Below the pieces are notes generated by a model that saw only the letters and a program-made list of their open reading frames with translations, was not told where the DNA came from and did no database searches. Both the position numbers and the translations under genes were made by a program. From an uncultured Mycoplasmatota bacterium (lineage in GTDB: Bacteria > Bacillota_I > Bacilli_A > RF39 > UBA660): a DNA stretch of 15,297 bases. Shown piece after piece: positions 1 through 5,868 of the stretch (the stretch's first letter is position 1; every line of letters begins with the position of its first letter). Where the stretch lies: positions 1 through 15,297 of the forward strand of contig USFG01000017.1 of assembly GCA_900553855.1 (NCBI GenBank), given 5' to 3'.

Positions 1-78
1 TTTCTAGTAGTAATCTATGGAGGATATTTCTTAGTAACATACTACTGTAGTAAAAATATAATAAAGGAGAGAAATTAG
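1..78 (+). CDS. 3' end of a membrane protein gene (permease-like)
   Basis: Frame 1 is open from the first base to a TAG at 76-78 and reads FLVVIYGGYFLVTYYC followed by SKNIIKERN. This is a hydrophobic segment ending in a short positively charged tail. It resembles the last transmembrane helix of an FtsX/ABC-transporter-type permease, but 25 codons cannot settle the family. The stop codon sits inside the 5' arm of a good intrinsic terminator, which supports a real gene end here. Its start lies outside the window. Confidence 0.5.
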   Translation, partial: FLVVIYGGYFLVTYYCSKNIIKERN

Positions 79-98
79 AATTAACTAGTTTCTTTTTT
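71..98 (+). terminator. Rho-independent terminator of the upstream gene
   Basis: GAAATTAG (71-78) pairs with CTAGTTTC (85-92), with one G-T wobble and a six-base loop. A six-T run follows at 93-98. It overlaps the TAG stop of the upstream gene and is followed at once by twin-hairpin copy 1. Confidence 0.8.
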
Positions 99-104
99 CT
101 TTAT

Positions 105-156
105 CCCCTTAAGCCTAGGTCTTAAGAGGTAATTTAGAGCCTAAGGTCTCTAAATT
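105..156 (+). repeat. Twin-hairpin intergenic element, copy 1
   Basis: Hairpin 1 has arms CCCCTTAAG (105-113) and CTTAAGAGG (121-129), with one C/A mismatch, around the loop CCTAGGT. Hairpin 2 has the perfect 9-bp arms AATTTAGAG (131-139) and CTCTAAATT (148-156) around the loop CCTAAGGT. There is no T-run after either hairpin, so these are not ordinary terminators. The element lies between the upstream gene's terminator and the promoter at 217-244. Related copies are at 5713, 6800 and 12272. I do not recognise it as a known riboswitch or RNA family. Confidence 0.8.
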
Positions 157-216
157 AAATAATATTATTGTATGACAAGTATTTACTTAGTAAGTGTAAA
201 CTTTTCTTTATAAACT

Positions 217-244
217 ATGAAAATAAATACATAAATGATATAAT
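217..244 (+). promoter_or_regulatory. Sigma-A-type promoter of the ART-kinase operon
   Basis: The -10 is TATAAT (239-244). A weak -35 ATGAAA (217-222) sits 16 bp upstream. The same arrangement, with conserved surrounding letters (ACTATGAAAA, then ATGATATAAT), precedes the RhuM gene at 6911-6938, which supports it as a real promoter. The predicted transcript start is near 251, too close to the ATG at 257 for ribosome binding. This favours the ATG at 290 as the first start codon. Confidence 0.7.
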
Positions 245-289
245 TAAGTTGAAAATATGAAATTAAGCATGATATATGGAGGAATAATT

Positions 290-913
290 ATGAGTACTAC
301 AATATATTTAATAAGACATTCAAAGCCCTTAAAAGTTAATAATAACTTAAATAATGATAACCTACAAATTCAAAATGAGAAGTCATCTCTTTCAATAGAG
401 GGAGAACAAATAGCAAAAGAAAAACTAAATAATAAAGAGTTTAATAATATTGATGTTTTATATTCATCAAATTATGTTAGAACTATACAAACTGCCAAGT
501 ATCTAGCAGAGAATAATAACATAGAAATAAATATAATGAGTAATTTAGGTGAAAGAAAATTTGGAATTGACTCTTGGAATCAATTACCAGAAAACTTTGA
601 GAGAAAACAAATTTTAGATGAAAATTATAAAATAGGAACTGGTGAAAATCAAAAAGAAGTTAGAAATAGAATGTATTTTGCTATTATAAAAATATTAAAT
701 GAAAATAAAAATAAAAGAATAACTATAGTCAGCCATGCAACTGCAATTTCATTTCTTATTAAAAAATGGTGTGATATTGAAATAATAAATAATAAGTTAA
801 GATATAGTTTCAAAAATAACATTTTACTAGAGGGACATATAGAATATTGTGCTGGTTTTAAATTAGAATTTGCTGAAGATAATCATTTAATAAATATAGA
901 ATTTTTAAAATAA
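290..913 (+). CDS. Histidine phosphatase superfamily protein (phosphoglycerate-mutase-like)
   Basis: A 207-aa cytoplasmic protein with the histidine phosphatase fold. The N-terminal YLIRHS motif carries R9 and the nucleophile H10. R64 lies in NYVRTIQTA, E88 in LGER, and the second catalytic histidine H149 in VSHA (commonly VSHG). All core catalytic residues are therefore present and hydrolysis of a phosphate ester is expected; the substrate is unknown. I chose ATG 290 because GGAGG at 278-282 is seven bases upstream. An in-frame ATG at 257 has no Shine-Dalgarno and lies almost on the predicted transcript start. It is the first gene of a tight operon, 15 bp before the ART-kinase gene. A role reversing phosphorylation by that kinase, or clearing a phosphorylated product, is speculation from position only. 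Confidence 0.85.
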   Translation: MSTTIYLIRHSKPLKVNNNLNNDNLQIQNEKSSLSIEGEQIAKEKLNNKEFNNIDVLYSSNYVRTIQTAKYLAENNNIEINIMSNLGERKFGIDSWNQLPENFERKQILDENYKIGTGENQKEVRNRMYFAIIKILNENKNKRITIVSHATAISFLIKKWCDIEIINNKLRYSFKNNILLEGHIEYCAGFKLEFAEDNHLINIEFLK

Positions 914-928
914 AGGGGGACTATAATT

Positions 929-2632
929 ATGAATTATGATTTATTGTGGAGTATTGAAGAATATCAAGCACTTCTTGATTATAAATGGAACTCATTTAAG
1001 TATATAAATATGTTTTTAAACGAAAACATAACAAATCGTGAAAGAAACTTCAAACCCAATGCAAAAAAAGCATATCCCCAATCATCAGAAGATTTTAAAA
1101 AGGCAATAGCGACAATAATCGTTCTATATAAAGCAATACAAAAAAATTATATACTAAATGACAGTATACCATATCAACAGTCATTGTTTCGTGGAGTAAG
1201 AAAAAATAGTAATCATTCATACTTTACTTCAACAAGTGAAAATATAGAAGTTGCACTCAGTTTTATAAATGGAATAAATAATGGCGATACAAGTAATGAT
1301 GTATTAATAGAAATTGAACCATCACAAGTACCTTGGATAGACTTAGAAAGATTTATTCCTGCATCAAAAGGTGGTGATTTAGAAGAAAAAGAAATATTAT
1401 TTTTACCTTGTGAATATCAAACTAAGCAAGAGACTACCTTTACTAATTATTTAGAAATGACAGATTTAAAAGAAAAATTATCTAAAACAACTCAAGTAAA
1501 AATAAGTAAATTAAATAACTTAATTTGTAGAAAAGTAAAATTGATAAAGCCCAATTATAAAGCTACATCGTATATGTCATTAGCTGCATTAGCGGTAAAA
1601 TTTGAGCAATATAGAGAAAACCTAATCAAACTTACTGAAGCTTCAAAAAATGGACAAAATACCACTCGAATAGAAAAAGAAATAATTGAATTCAAAAAAT
1701 ACTGCTCAGGATTTCTTAAGTCAAAGTTTAACGAAATAGATATAGAACTTCAGAAGAGTCTTCAAAATACACAACGAGAACATATAAATATTGATAAGGG
1801 AAGTACTATAAGAGAAGTACATATTGGAAACACAGGGAGAATGTTTTCTATACAAACATTTGATGGTATAGAAAAATATTATTTTAAACCAGCAGAATCA
1901 AAAGATAAAATATCAAAACCATATCGTGCATACATACAAGAAGCAGCATATAATATTCAAAGAATAATTAATCCCACAAAAGCAGTAAAATGTAATGTCT
2001 GCAATATCAATGGAACATTTGGAGCCATCCAAGAAAAAATTGAAATTGATAAAGAAAAAACACAAGAAATGTATAAAATGTTTTCTAGGTATGGTAGTGA
2101 AATACCAACAAACTTAGTAAATCAAATATTAGAAGAATATTTAATAGATTATTGTTTATGCAATTATGATGCACATATACATAATTTTATAATTGATAAA
2201 AATGGTAGTCTAAGAGGAATAGATAAAGAACAATCATTTAGATACATAGATAAAGACATAAATGATGATATGTTATTTAGTCATAATTATAATGAAGAAT
2301 ATGGAGAAAGTGAAACTATTTATACAACAATTTTTAAAAAAATAGTAAATGGTGAAATATCAACTGAAGTTCTAGAAACTCTAAACTACCATGCAGCACG
2401 ACTAGCTCAAGTTCCAGATGCTCAATATCGCCAAATATTTAAAAATTATGCATATAGTAAAACAAAAAATCAGCAAGAAGCTGAAATACTATTAGATAGA
2501 ATAGTAAAAAGAAAAAAATCAATAATGAAAAGAATTGATATATTAAAAGAAGAAATATCAAAAGAAAGACAAAAACAAATAAATAAGACAAATTACATAG
2601 AACAAACAAAAAACCATAAAGTACATAAGTAA
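929..2632 (+). CDS. ADP-ribosyltransferase fused to a HipA/PI3K-like kinase domain
   Basis: A 567-aa protein with two apparent catalytic domains and no signal peptide. Residues about 50-205 look like an R-S-E class mono-ADP-ribosyltransferase: R88 in LFRGV, the STS motif at 101-103 (YFTSTS), and an E-x-E pair, E153 and E155, in EEKEILFLP. Residues about 220-280 form a charged helical linker. Residues about 290-510 resemble the protein/phosphoinositide-kinase-like fold of HipA and actin-fragmin-kinase-type proteins. They show a possible ATP-binding lysine K320 in YYFKPA, a catalytic loop NYDAHIHN (412-419; D414, H416, N419) and a metal-binding D432 in GIDKEQSF. The C-terminal 50 residues are Lys/Glu-rich and probably coiled. 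ARTs of this class transfer ADP-ribose from NAD; the kinase assignment rests on the catalytic-loop pattern. GGGGGA-like Shine-Dalgarno 5' of ATG 929. It follows the phosphatase by 15 bp and precedes the DUF218 gene by 13 bp. Confidence 0.75.
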   Translation: MNYDLLWSIEEYQALLDYKWNSFKYINMFLNENITNRERNFKPNAKKAYPQSSEDFKKAIATIIVLYKAIQKNYILNDSIPYQQSLFRGVRKNSNHSYFTSTSENIEVALSFINGINNGDTSNDVLIEIEPSQVPWIDLERFIPASKGGDLEEKEILFLPCEYQTKQETTFTNYLEMTDLKEKLSKTTQVKISKLNNLICRKVKLIKPNYKATSYMSLAALAVKFEQYRENLIKLTEASKNGQNTTRIEKEIIEFKKYCSGFLKSKFNEIDIELQKSLQNTQREHINIDKGSTIREVHIGNTGRMFSIQTFDGIEKYYFKPAESKDKISKPYRAYIQEAAYNIQRIINPTKAVKCNVCNINGTFGAIQEKIEIDKEKTQEMYKMFSRYGSEIPTNLVNQILEEYLIDYCLCNYDAHIHNFIIDKNGSLRGIDKEQSFRYIDKDINDDMLFSHNYNEEYGESETIYTTIFKKIVNGEISTEVLETLNYHAARLAQVPDAQYRQIFKNYAYSKTKNQQEAEILLDRIVKRKKSIMKRIDILKEEISKERQKQINKTNYIEQTKNHKVHK

Positions 2633-2645
2633 TAGGAGGCATATA

Positions 2646-3209
2646 ATGACAAAAACAATTGAAGACATAACAAACTTTATTTTTATAGGAAAATCAATAG
2701 AAGAACTATCACATTATGATTTATTAATAATAAATGCTGATTGGGTAGAAGAACAATTATCTAAAGATATAAGAATAATGAAAGATAAAAATATTATAGA
2801 TGATAATACAGTATTTATAATATGTGAAGGACATCAATTAGATAATAATAGAAGTAGTGCTAATATATTAATAAATTATTTAAAGAAGGAAAATATAAAT
2901 AATAAAATAATTATATCTAATAAATATATTAGTAACCCCGAAATATTAAAAAATATAGATAAACTAGTAGATATAAATAGTTATAATAGAATACTTAGAA
3001 TAGCTAAAGACTTTGTTGCCAGAAGATGGTTTATGAATGCAAGTAATTATAACTTCCCTGTAGATAAATGCGATTTCTATGGAGTAGTAGATAATAGAAA
3101 TATTAGTAAAAAAGATTGGTATAAAAGTGAAACTGGCATTAATCAAGTAATGAAAGAATTTATAAATATAGGAGATCAAACTATTAATAAAGAACTTAGT
3201 ATAAGATAA
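2646..3209 (+). CDS. YdcF/SanA-like DUF218 protein
   Basis: A 187-aa cytoplasmic protein with alternating hydrophobic strands and helices of Rossmann type: FIFIGKSIEEL, YDLLIINADW, TVFIICEG, NKIIISNKY, then RILRIAKDFVARRWFMNA near residues 117-134. This order, especially the last strand-plus-RR segment, resembles the DUF218 (YdcF/SanA/ElyC) family, in which a strand is followed by an H/F-x-A/S-R-R segment. Some members are reported to bind S-adenosylmethionine; others act in envelope biology. There is no transmembrane anchor, so it is more like YdcF than SanA. The start ATG 2646 has the Shine-Dalgarno AGGAGG at 2634-2639. It lies 13 bp after the ART-kinase. The biochemical role in this operon is unknown. 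Confidence 0.6.
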   Translation: MTKTIEDITNFIFIGKSIEELSHYDLLIINADWVEEQLSKDIRIMKDKNIIDDNTVFIICEGHQLDNNRSSANILINYLKKENINNKIIISNKYISNPEILKNIDKLVDINSYNRILRIAKDFVARRWFMNASNYNFPVDKCDFYGVVDNRNISKKDWYKSETGINQVMKEFINIGDQTINKELSIR

Positions 3210-3238
3210 AATTATAAATAAAAAATGTGGTGATGAAT

Positions 3239-3889
3239 TTGAAAAGATACAACGGTGAATTTTATATAATGGAATATGAAGAAACTGAAGAAAAAAATCT
3301 CAAATTATTTGTAGATGTACTAAATAAGAGTTATCAAGAAATTATTAATTTTTTCAATTTAAAAAAATTAGAAAAAAAGATTACAATAAAACTTTGGAAT
3401 AATGTTAACAATTTTAGAAATTATAATAAAAATAAGCTTAATTTCGATGATCAAGAATGGATAGTTGCAAGAACATATTATAATGATATGGAAATAGACA
3501 TTTTAACATTAGAAGAACGTAGAAAATGTGAAGGGCATAATAATGATAATGTTGATACATTATTAAAATGTTTGATTCATGAATTTGTACATATATGCCA
3601 TTTAAATTATAGTGCAAGCACTCTAAAATGGTATGGTGAGACACTAGCAGTTATATTATCTAAACAATATAACAATTGTGAATTGCATATTGATTGTACA
3701 TTAGATGAGTTATTAAATAAAAATATAAATTATATTAATTATTATACAATAGGAAAATATTTATTTGATACTTATGATAGAAAATATATTTTAGAACTAT
3801 TGAGAGATAAAAAATTATTAGAAGAACAAACACCAACTATATATGAAAAGGCAAAATTATATATAAGAAATAATAAACTTAATAAATAG
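3239..3889 (+). CDS. HEFVH zinc metallopeptidase (peptidase MA-like)
   Basis: A protein of about 216 aa with a gluzincin-type zinc site: HEFVH (residues 114-118 from the chosen start) in LIHEFVHICH, and a downstream Glu in YGETLA (E134) as the likely third ligand. The upstream strand pattern KITIKLWNNV and the helix around the zinc site fit the small peptidase MA-like group. There is no signal peptide or membrane segment, so it should act in the cytoplasm. The start is ambiguous: GTG 3227, GTG 3230 and ATG 3233 are in frame but have no ribosome-binding site. TTG 3239 is preceded at the right distance by GGTGAT (3229-3234), a Shine-Dalgarno also used by the genes at 8049 and 10846. It sits between the DUF218 gene and an ART-like gene, so processing of a toxin or partner is possible but unproven. 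Confidence 0.65.
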   Translation: MKRYNGEFYIMEYEETEEKNLKLFVDVLNKSYQEIINFFNLKKLEKKITIKLWNNVNNFRNYNKNKLNFDDQEWIVARTYYNDMEIDILTLEERRKCEGHNNDNVDTLLKCLIHEFVHICHLNYSASTLKWYGETLAVILSKQYNNCELHIDCTLDELLNKNINYINYYTIGKYLFDTYDRKYILELLRDKKLLEEQTPTIYEKAKLYIRNNKLNK

Positions 3890-3901
3890 GAGTATTGAAT
3901 A

Positions 3902-4738
3902 ATGAATAAAGAAAATTATATAGAAATCATAAATGAAAAAATTAAAAATAAAAATTCAAAACAAATAATGATAAATCAAATAAATAATTATTATGATTCA
4001 AAAGCAAATTATAAAAAGAAAAAACATAATTATAAAATAGATGATCAAGTATTATTGAAAAAGGGTACATTATTACATGGTACATTTAAAAATATAGAAG
4101 GTTTAAAATATATCTTAAAAGATGGCTTAATATCATCATGGTTTATAGAGGGTAGGCTTTCAAAATATCCATCATCAGTAGGTGTATGGAATTTGAAACA
4201 AGATTATTTATTAAAAGATTATATAAACTTTTATTCAGGAGGAACTATTGAATATAAAAATATAGATGGTTCTAGTGTTAAAACTGAAGTTATTCCTTAT
4301 AATCAAATGCCAAGTATAATGCTAAAAATAGATAATCCAATATGCTTTAGATGGTATATGGAGCAAACAAAAGAAGCAAGATTTATGCCTAGTCTAGTTC
4401 AAGATAAAGTACAAGTAGGAATTATATTTGATGGGCAATCTGCATATATGAAAAAATTATTAGAAGGAGATATTTTATCAGAACAAATAAATGATAAGGA
4501 TGTTAAAGAATTTGTAAAACCTGATTATTATGCCAAGTTTTTAGTGGATAGAAAAAAGAAAGATGATTTCTTTACAGATAGAGAAAGTGCTGTATTATTC
4601 GGAATTCCATCTTGTTTTATTGAAGGAATATTAGTAGGTAGAATATATGAAAAAGATCAAAAAATTTTAAAAGAAATAAAAGAACTATTACCTGACTGTT
4701 ATATTTGCAATTTAGATGGAAAAGTAATTGTAGAATAA
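3902..4738 (+). CDS. ART-like protein with LLHGT motif (H-Y-E / DarT-like candidate)
   Basis: A 278-aa protein. A basic, Asn/Lys-rich helical N-terminus (1-45) is followed by KKGTLLHGT (53-61), then LKYILKDGLISS (68-79) and LKDYINFYSGG. This 'HGT ... IL..GL' opening is typical of ADP-ribosyltransferase folds of the H-Y-E, PARP/DarT-like type, where the His contacts NAD. A plausible catalytic Glu is E228 in DRESAVLFGIPSCF, followed by a strand-rich end with IEGILVGR. In DarT-type proteins the catalytic Glu similarly precedes a hydrophobic V/I-P segment. I see no DarG-like macrodomain partner next door. Start ATG 3902 has GGAG at 3889-3892. The stop is 13 bp before the truncated ORF at 4752. 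The fold assignment is from motif order only. Confidence 0.5.
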   Translation: MNKENYIEIINEKIKNKNSKQIMINQINNYYDSKANYKKKKHNYKIDDQVLLKKGTLLHGTFKNIEGLKYILKDGLISSWFIEGRLSKYPSSVGVWNLKQDYLLKDYINFYSGGTIEYKNIDGSSVKTEVIPYNQMPSIMLKIDNPICFRWYMEQTKEARFMPSLVQDKVQVGIIFDGQSAYMKKLLEGDILSEQINDKDVKEFVKPDYYAKFLVDRKKKDDFFTDRESAVLFGIPSCFIEGILVGRIYEKDQKILKEIKELLPDCYICNLDGKVIVE

Positions 4739-4823
4739 AAGGAGTAAGGTTATGAACAAATTAAATAAAGATGAAACAAAAAAGTATATAATAGAAATAT
4801 TTGATTTTATAGAAAGAGGTGGT
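4739..4823 (+). repeat. Direct repeat, copy A (85 bp)
   Basis: This segment is nearly identical to 5339-5423, exactly 600 bp downstream, with about seven mismatches by eye. It contains the ribosome-binding site AAGGAGTAAG and the first 24 codons of the gene that is intact at 5352. Similarity stops abruptly at GGTGG, where the ART-like gene's own ribosome-binding site begins. Confidence 0.85.
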
Positions 4824-4856
4824 AATTTGTGGAAAGTAGATTACAAAAATATTTAA
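4752..4856 (+). pseudogene. Truncated N-terminal duplicate of the 107-aa gene at 5352
   Basis: A 34-codon ORF beginning MNKLNKDETKKYIIEIFDF, nearly the same as the first residues of the protein at 5352. The match ends after residue about 23 (FIERGG), where the reading frame runs into the following gene and stops. It keeps the parental Shine-Dalgarno (AAGGAG) and ATG, so it may still be translated. Its last 28 bases overlap the GTG start of the ART-like gene at 4829, so ribosomes could couple the two. It is best explained as a remnant created when the ART-like gene was inserted into, or recombined with, a duplicated copy. Confidence 0.7.
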
Positions 4857-5293
4857 ATCAGGATATTGATAATCCAATCTATTTATTTCATGGTAGTCCT
4901 AAAGTATTATCAGAATTACATCCCAGTCAATCATATGATGCAGATGGAAATAAACAAAATATAGCAAATGCACTATTCTTATTTCCTTCATTTTTAAAAG
5001 CAACACCGTATTCTTTTAAAGATACTATAAAATCTGCTAGTGATGGATTAAAATATAATTTTGAAATAACTAATGCAAATATCTTACCATTAATGATTAT
5101 GGAAAATGTAAATATAGATGAAAATATAATAGGATATGTTTATGTGTTTTTAAGAGATGATGATATGATAAAAGATAATGATTCTTACCAGTATAAATGT
5201 TATAAATCAAAAAAACCAATTGATATTATAGAAGTAACATATCGCGATTTTAAAAATTACTATTATGTAAAAAGCAATAGTAAAAGAAGATAA
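4829..5293 (+). CDS. Small ART-like protein with LFHGS motif
   Basis: A 154-aa protein opening with NPIYLFHGSPKVLSELHPS (H21-G22-S23), then NALFLFPSFLKATPYSF, where a strand and 'A..YS' segment follow as in ART-fold proteins of the 'HGS ... A..Y' kind. The centre holds IIGYVYVFLRDD and the end a short basic tail. It is close to the size of a minimal ART domain, but I cannot name a certain catalytic Glu; E134 or an acidic residue near the end are candidates. The start is GTG 4829, supported by AGAGGTGG at 4815-4822. It overlaps the truncated ORF by 28 bp and is followed by the intact 107-aa gene. A toxin/partner pairing with the 5352 product is a guess. It could also be a non-catalytic relative. 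Confidence 0.4.
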   Translation: MESRLQKYLNQDIDNPIYLFHGSPKVLSELHPSQSYDADGNKQNIANALFLFPSFLKATPYSFKDTIKSASDGLKYNFEITNANILPLMIMENVNIDENIIGYVYVFLRDDDMIKDNDSYQYKCYKSKKPIDIIEVTYRDFKNYYYVKSNSKRR

Positions 5294-5338
5294 TCATACT
5301 AGAGGTTTAAATGTTAGTATTTGAAGAATTTTAATGTT

Positions 5339-5423
5339 AAGGAGTAAGTCTATGAATAAATTAAATAAAGATGAAACAAAAAAGTATATAATAAAAATAT
5401 TTAATTTTATAGAAAATGGTGAT
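5339..5423 (+). repeat. Direct repeat, copy B (85 bp)
   Basis: The partner of the repeat at 4739-4823, offset by exactly 600 bp. Here it forms the ribosome-binding site and first 24 codons of a complete gene, so this copy is the likely parent. Confidence 0.85.
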
Positions 5424-5675
5424 TCAAAATTCAAAGGACATCCAGGACTATATTTCTTTCACACCAAAAAAGAATTAGAAGAAAAAATAAAAGAATTATT
5501 AAATAAAGAAGAATATGATGAATTAGATATTTACTATATTACATCTTTATTAATAAAGTTTATGCTAGATAAATATGTATATTTGACTAGAGAAGATATA
5601 ATAAATAACTATGATAGACAACTTACTGAAGCATTAAATTACTTTAATAATCACATAAAAAATATAAGAAGATAA
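5352..5675 (+). CDS. 107-aa protein of unknown function
   Basis: I do not recognise the family. The product is small, charged and mainly helical: MNKLNKDETKKYIIKIFNF, a short GHPGLYFFHTK turn region, a Glu/Lys-rich helix (KKELEEKIKELL), and a hydrophobic helix IYYITSLLIKFML. There is no signal peptide or clear membrane segment. Start ATG 5352 has AAGGAG at 5339-5344. An earlier TTG frame opening at 5334 lacks a ribosome-binding site, and the duplicate at 4752 uses the equivalent ATG. It is the last gene of the operon, three bases before the terminator stem. Size, composition, duplication and position after an ART-like gene would suit an immunity or antitoxin protein, but nothing in the sequence proves that. 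Confidence 0.6.
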   Translation: MNKLNKDETKKYIIKIFNFIENGDSKFKGHPGLYFFHTKKELEEKIKELLNKEEYDELDIYYITSLLIKFMLDKYVYLTREDIINNYDRQLTEALNYFNNHIKNIRR

Positions 5676-5678
5676 ATG

Positions 5679-5706
5679 GAGATTAACTAAAAACTAATCT
5701 CTTTTT
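5679..5706 (+). terminator. Rho-independent terminator of the ART-kinase operon
   Basis: GAGATTA (5679-5685) pairs with TAATCTC (5695-5701) and is followed by TTTTT (5702-5706). Located three bases after the TAA of the 107-aa gene, it closes the whole operon begun at 217-244. Confidence 0.85.
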
Positions 5707-5712
5707 ATATAT

Positions 5713-5764
5713 CCTCTTAAGCCTAGGTCTTAAGAGGTAATTTAGAGCCTAATGTCTCTAAATT
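5713..5764 (+). repeat. Twin-hairpin intergenic element, copy 2
   Basis: Hairpin 1: perfect 9-bp arms CCTCTTAAG (5713-5721) and CTTAAGAGG (5729-5737), loop CCTAGGT. Hairpin 2: perfect arms AATTTAGAG (5739-5747) and CTCTAAATT (5756-5764), loop CCTAATGT, a one-base departure from CCTAAGGT. Relative to copy 1, the C/A mismatch in hairpin 1 is here a T-A pair. Confidence 0.85.
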
Positions 5765-5825
5765 AAAAATATTATTGTAAAATAACACTAAATAGAGTAA
5801 AAAATTATAAAATAAAATAAATATG

Positions 5826-5834
5826 TGGTACAAT
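5826..5834 (+). promoter_or_regulatory. Extended -10 promoter of the metallopeptidase gene
   Basis: TGGTACAAT: an extended TGn motif with a TACAAT -10 (5829-5834). There is no convincing -35. It lies 62 bp after the twin hairpins and 35 bp before the start codon, giving this gene its own transcript. Confidence 0.55.
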
Positions 5835-5868
5835 AATGGTAACAGAGAAATCATCAGGAGGTTAGAAT

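Larger units (their letters stand above)
5671..5765 (+). repeat. Long junction repeat, copy A (terminator plus twin hairpin)
   Basis: About 95 bp beginning GATAAATGGAG. It is nearly identical (about five differences by eye) to 6758-6852 and covers the end of one gene, the terminator and the twin hairpins. The two copies bracket the metallopeptidase gene at 5869. Confidence 0.85.

Noticed and set aside
105..156. Twin hairpins as ordinary bidirectional terminators
   Set aside because: There is a separate terminator with a T-run just upstream each time, no T-run follows the hairpins, and the loops are more conserved than the stems.
105..156. Twin hairpins as a guanidine-II (mini-ykkC) riboswitch or T-box
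   Set aside because: Mini-ykkC also has two hairpins but needs ACGR loops, absent here. No T-box GGTGG bulge or specifier structure is visible. The element precedes the predicted promoters rather than lying in the leader.
257..289. Upstream ATG start for the histidine phosphatase
   Set aside because: It has no ribosome-binding site and lies about six bases after the predicted transcription start; ATG 290 has a well-placed GGAGG.
2439..2642. Leucine/phenylalanine-rich open frame on the minus strand
   Set aside because: It lies antisense within the ART-kinase gene in Lys/Glu-rich AT codons, which read as a hydrophobic shadow. No ribosome-binding site. The same applies to minus-strand frames at 2964-3179, 3438-3644, 6031-6303, 8810-9121, 10947-11147 and 14882-15079.
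3902..4738. Definite DarT toxin of a DarTG pair
   Set aside because: No macrodomain antitoxin adjoins it and the motif match is partial, so only an ART-like call is justified.
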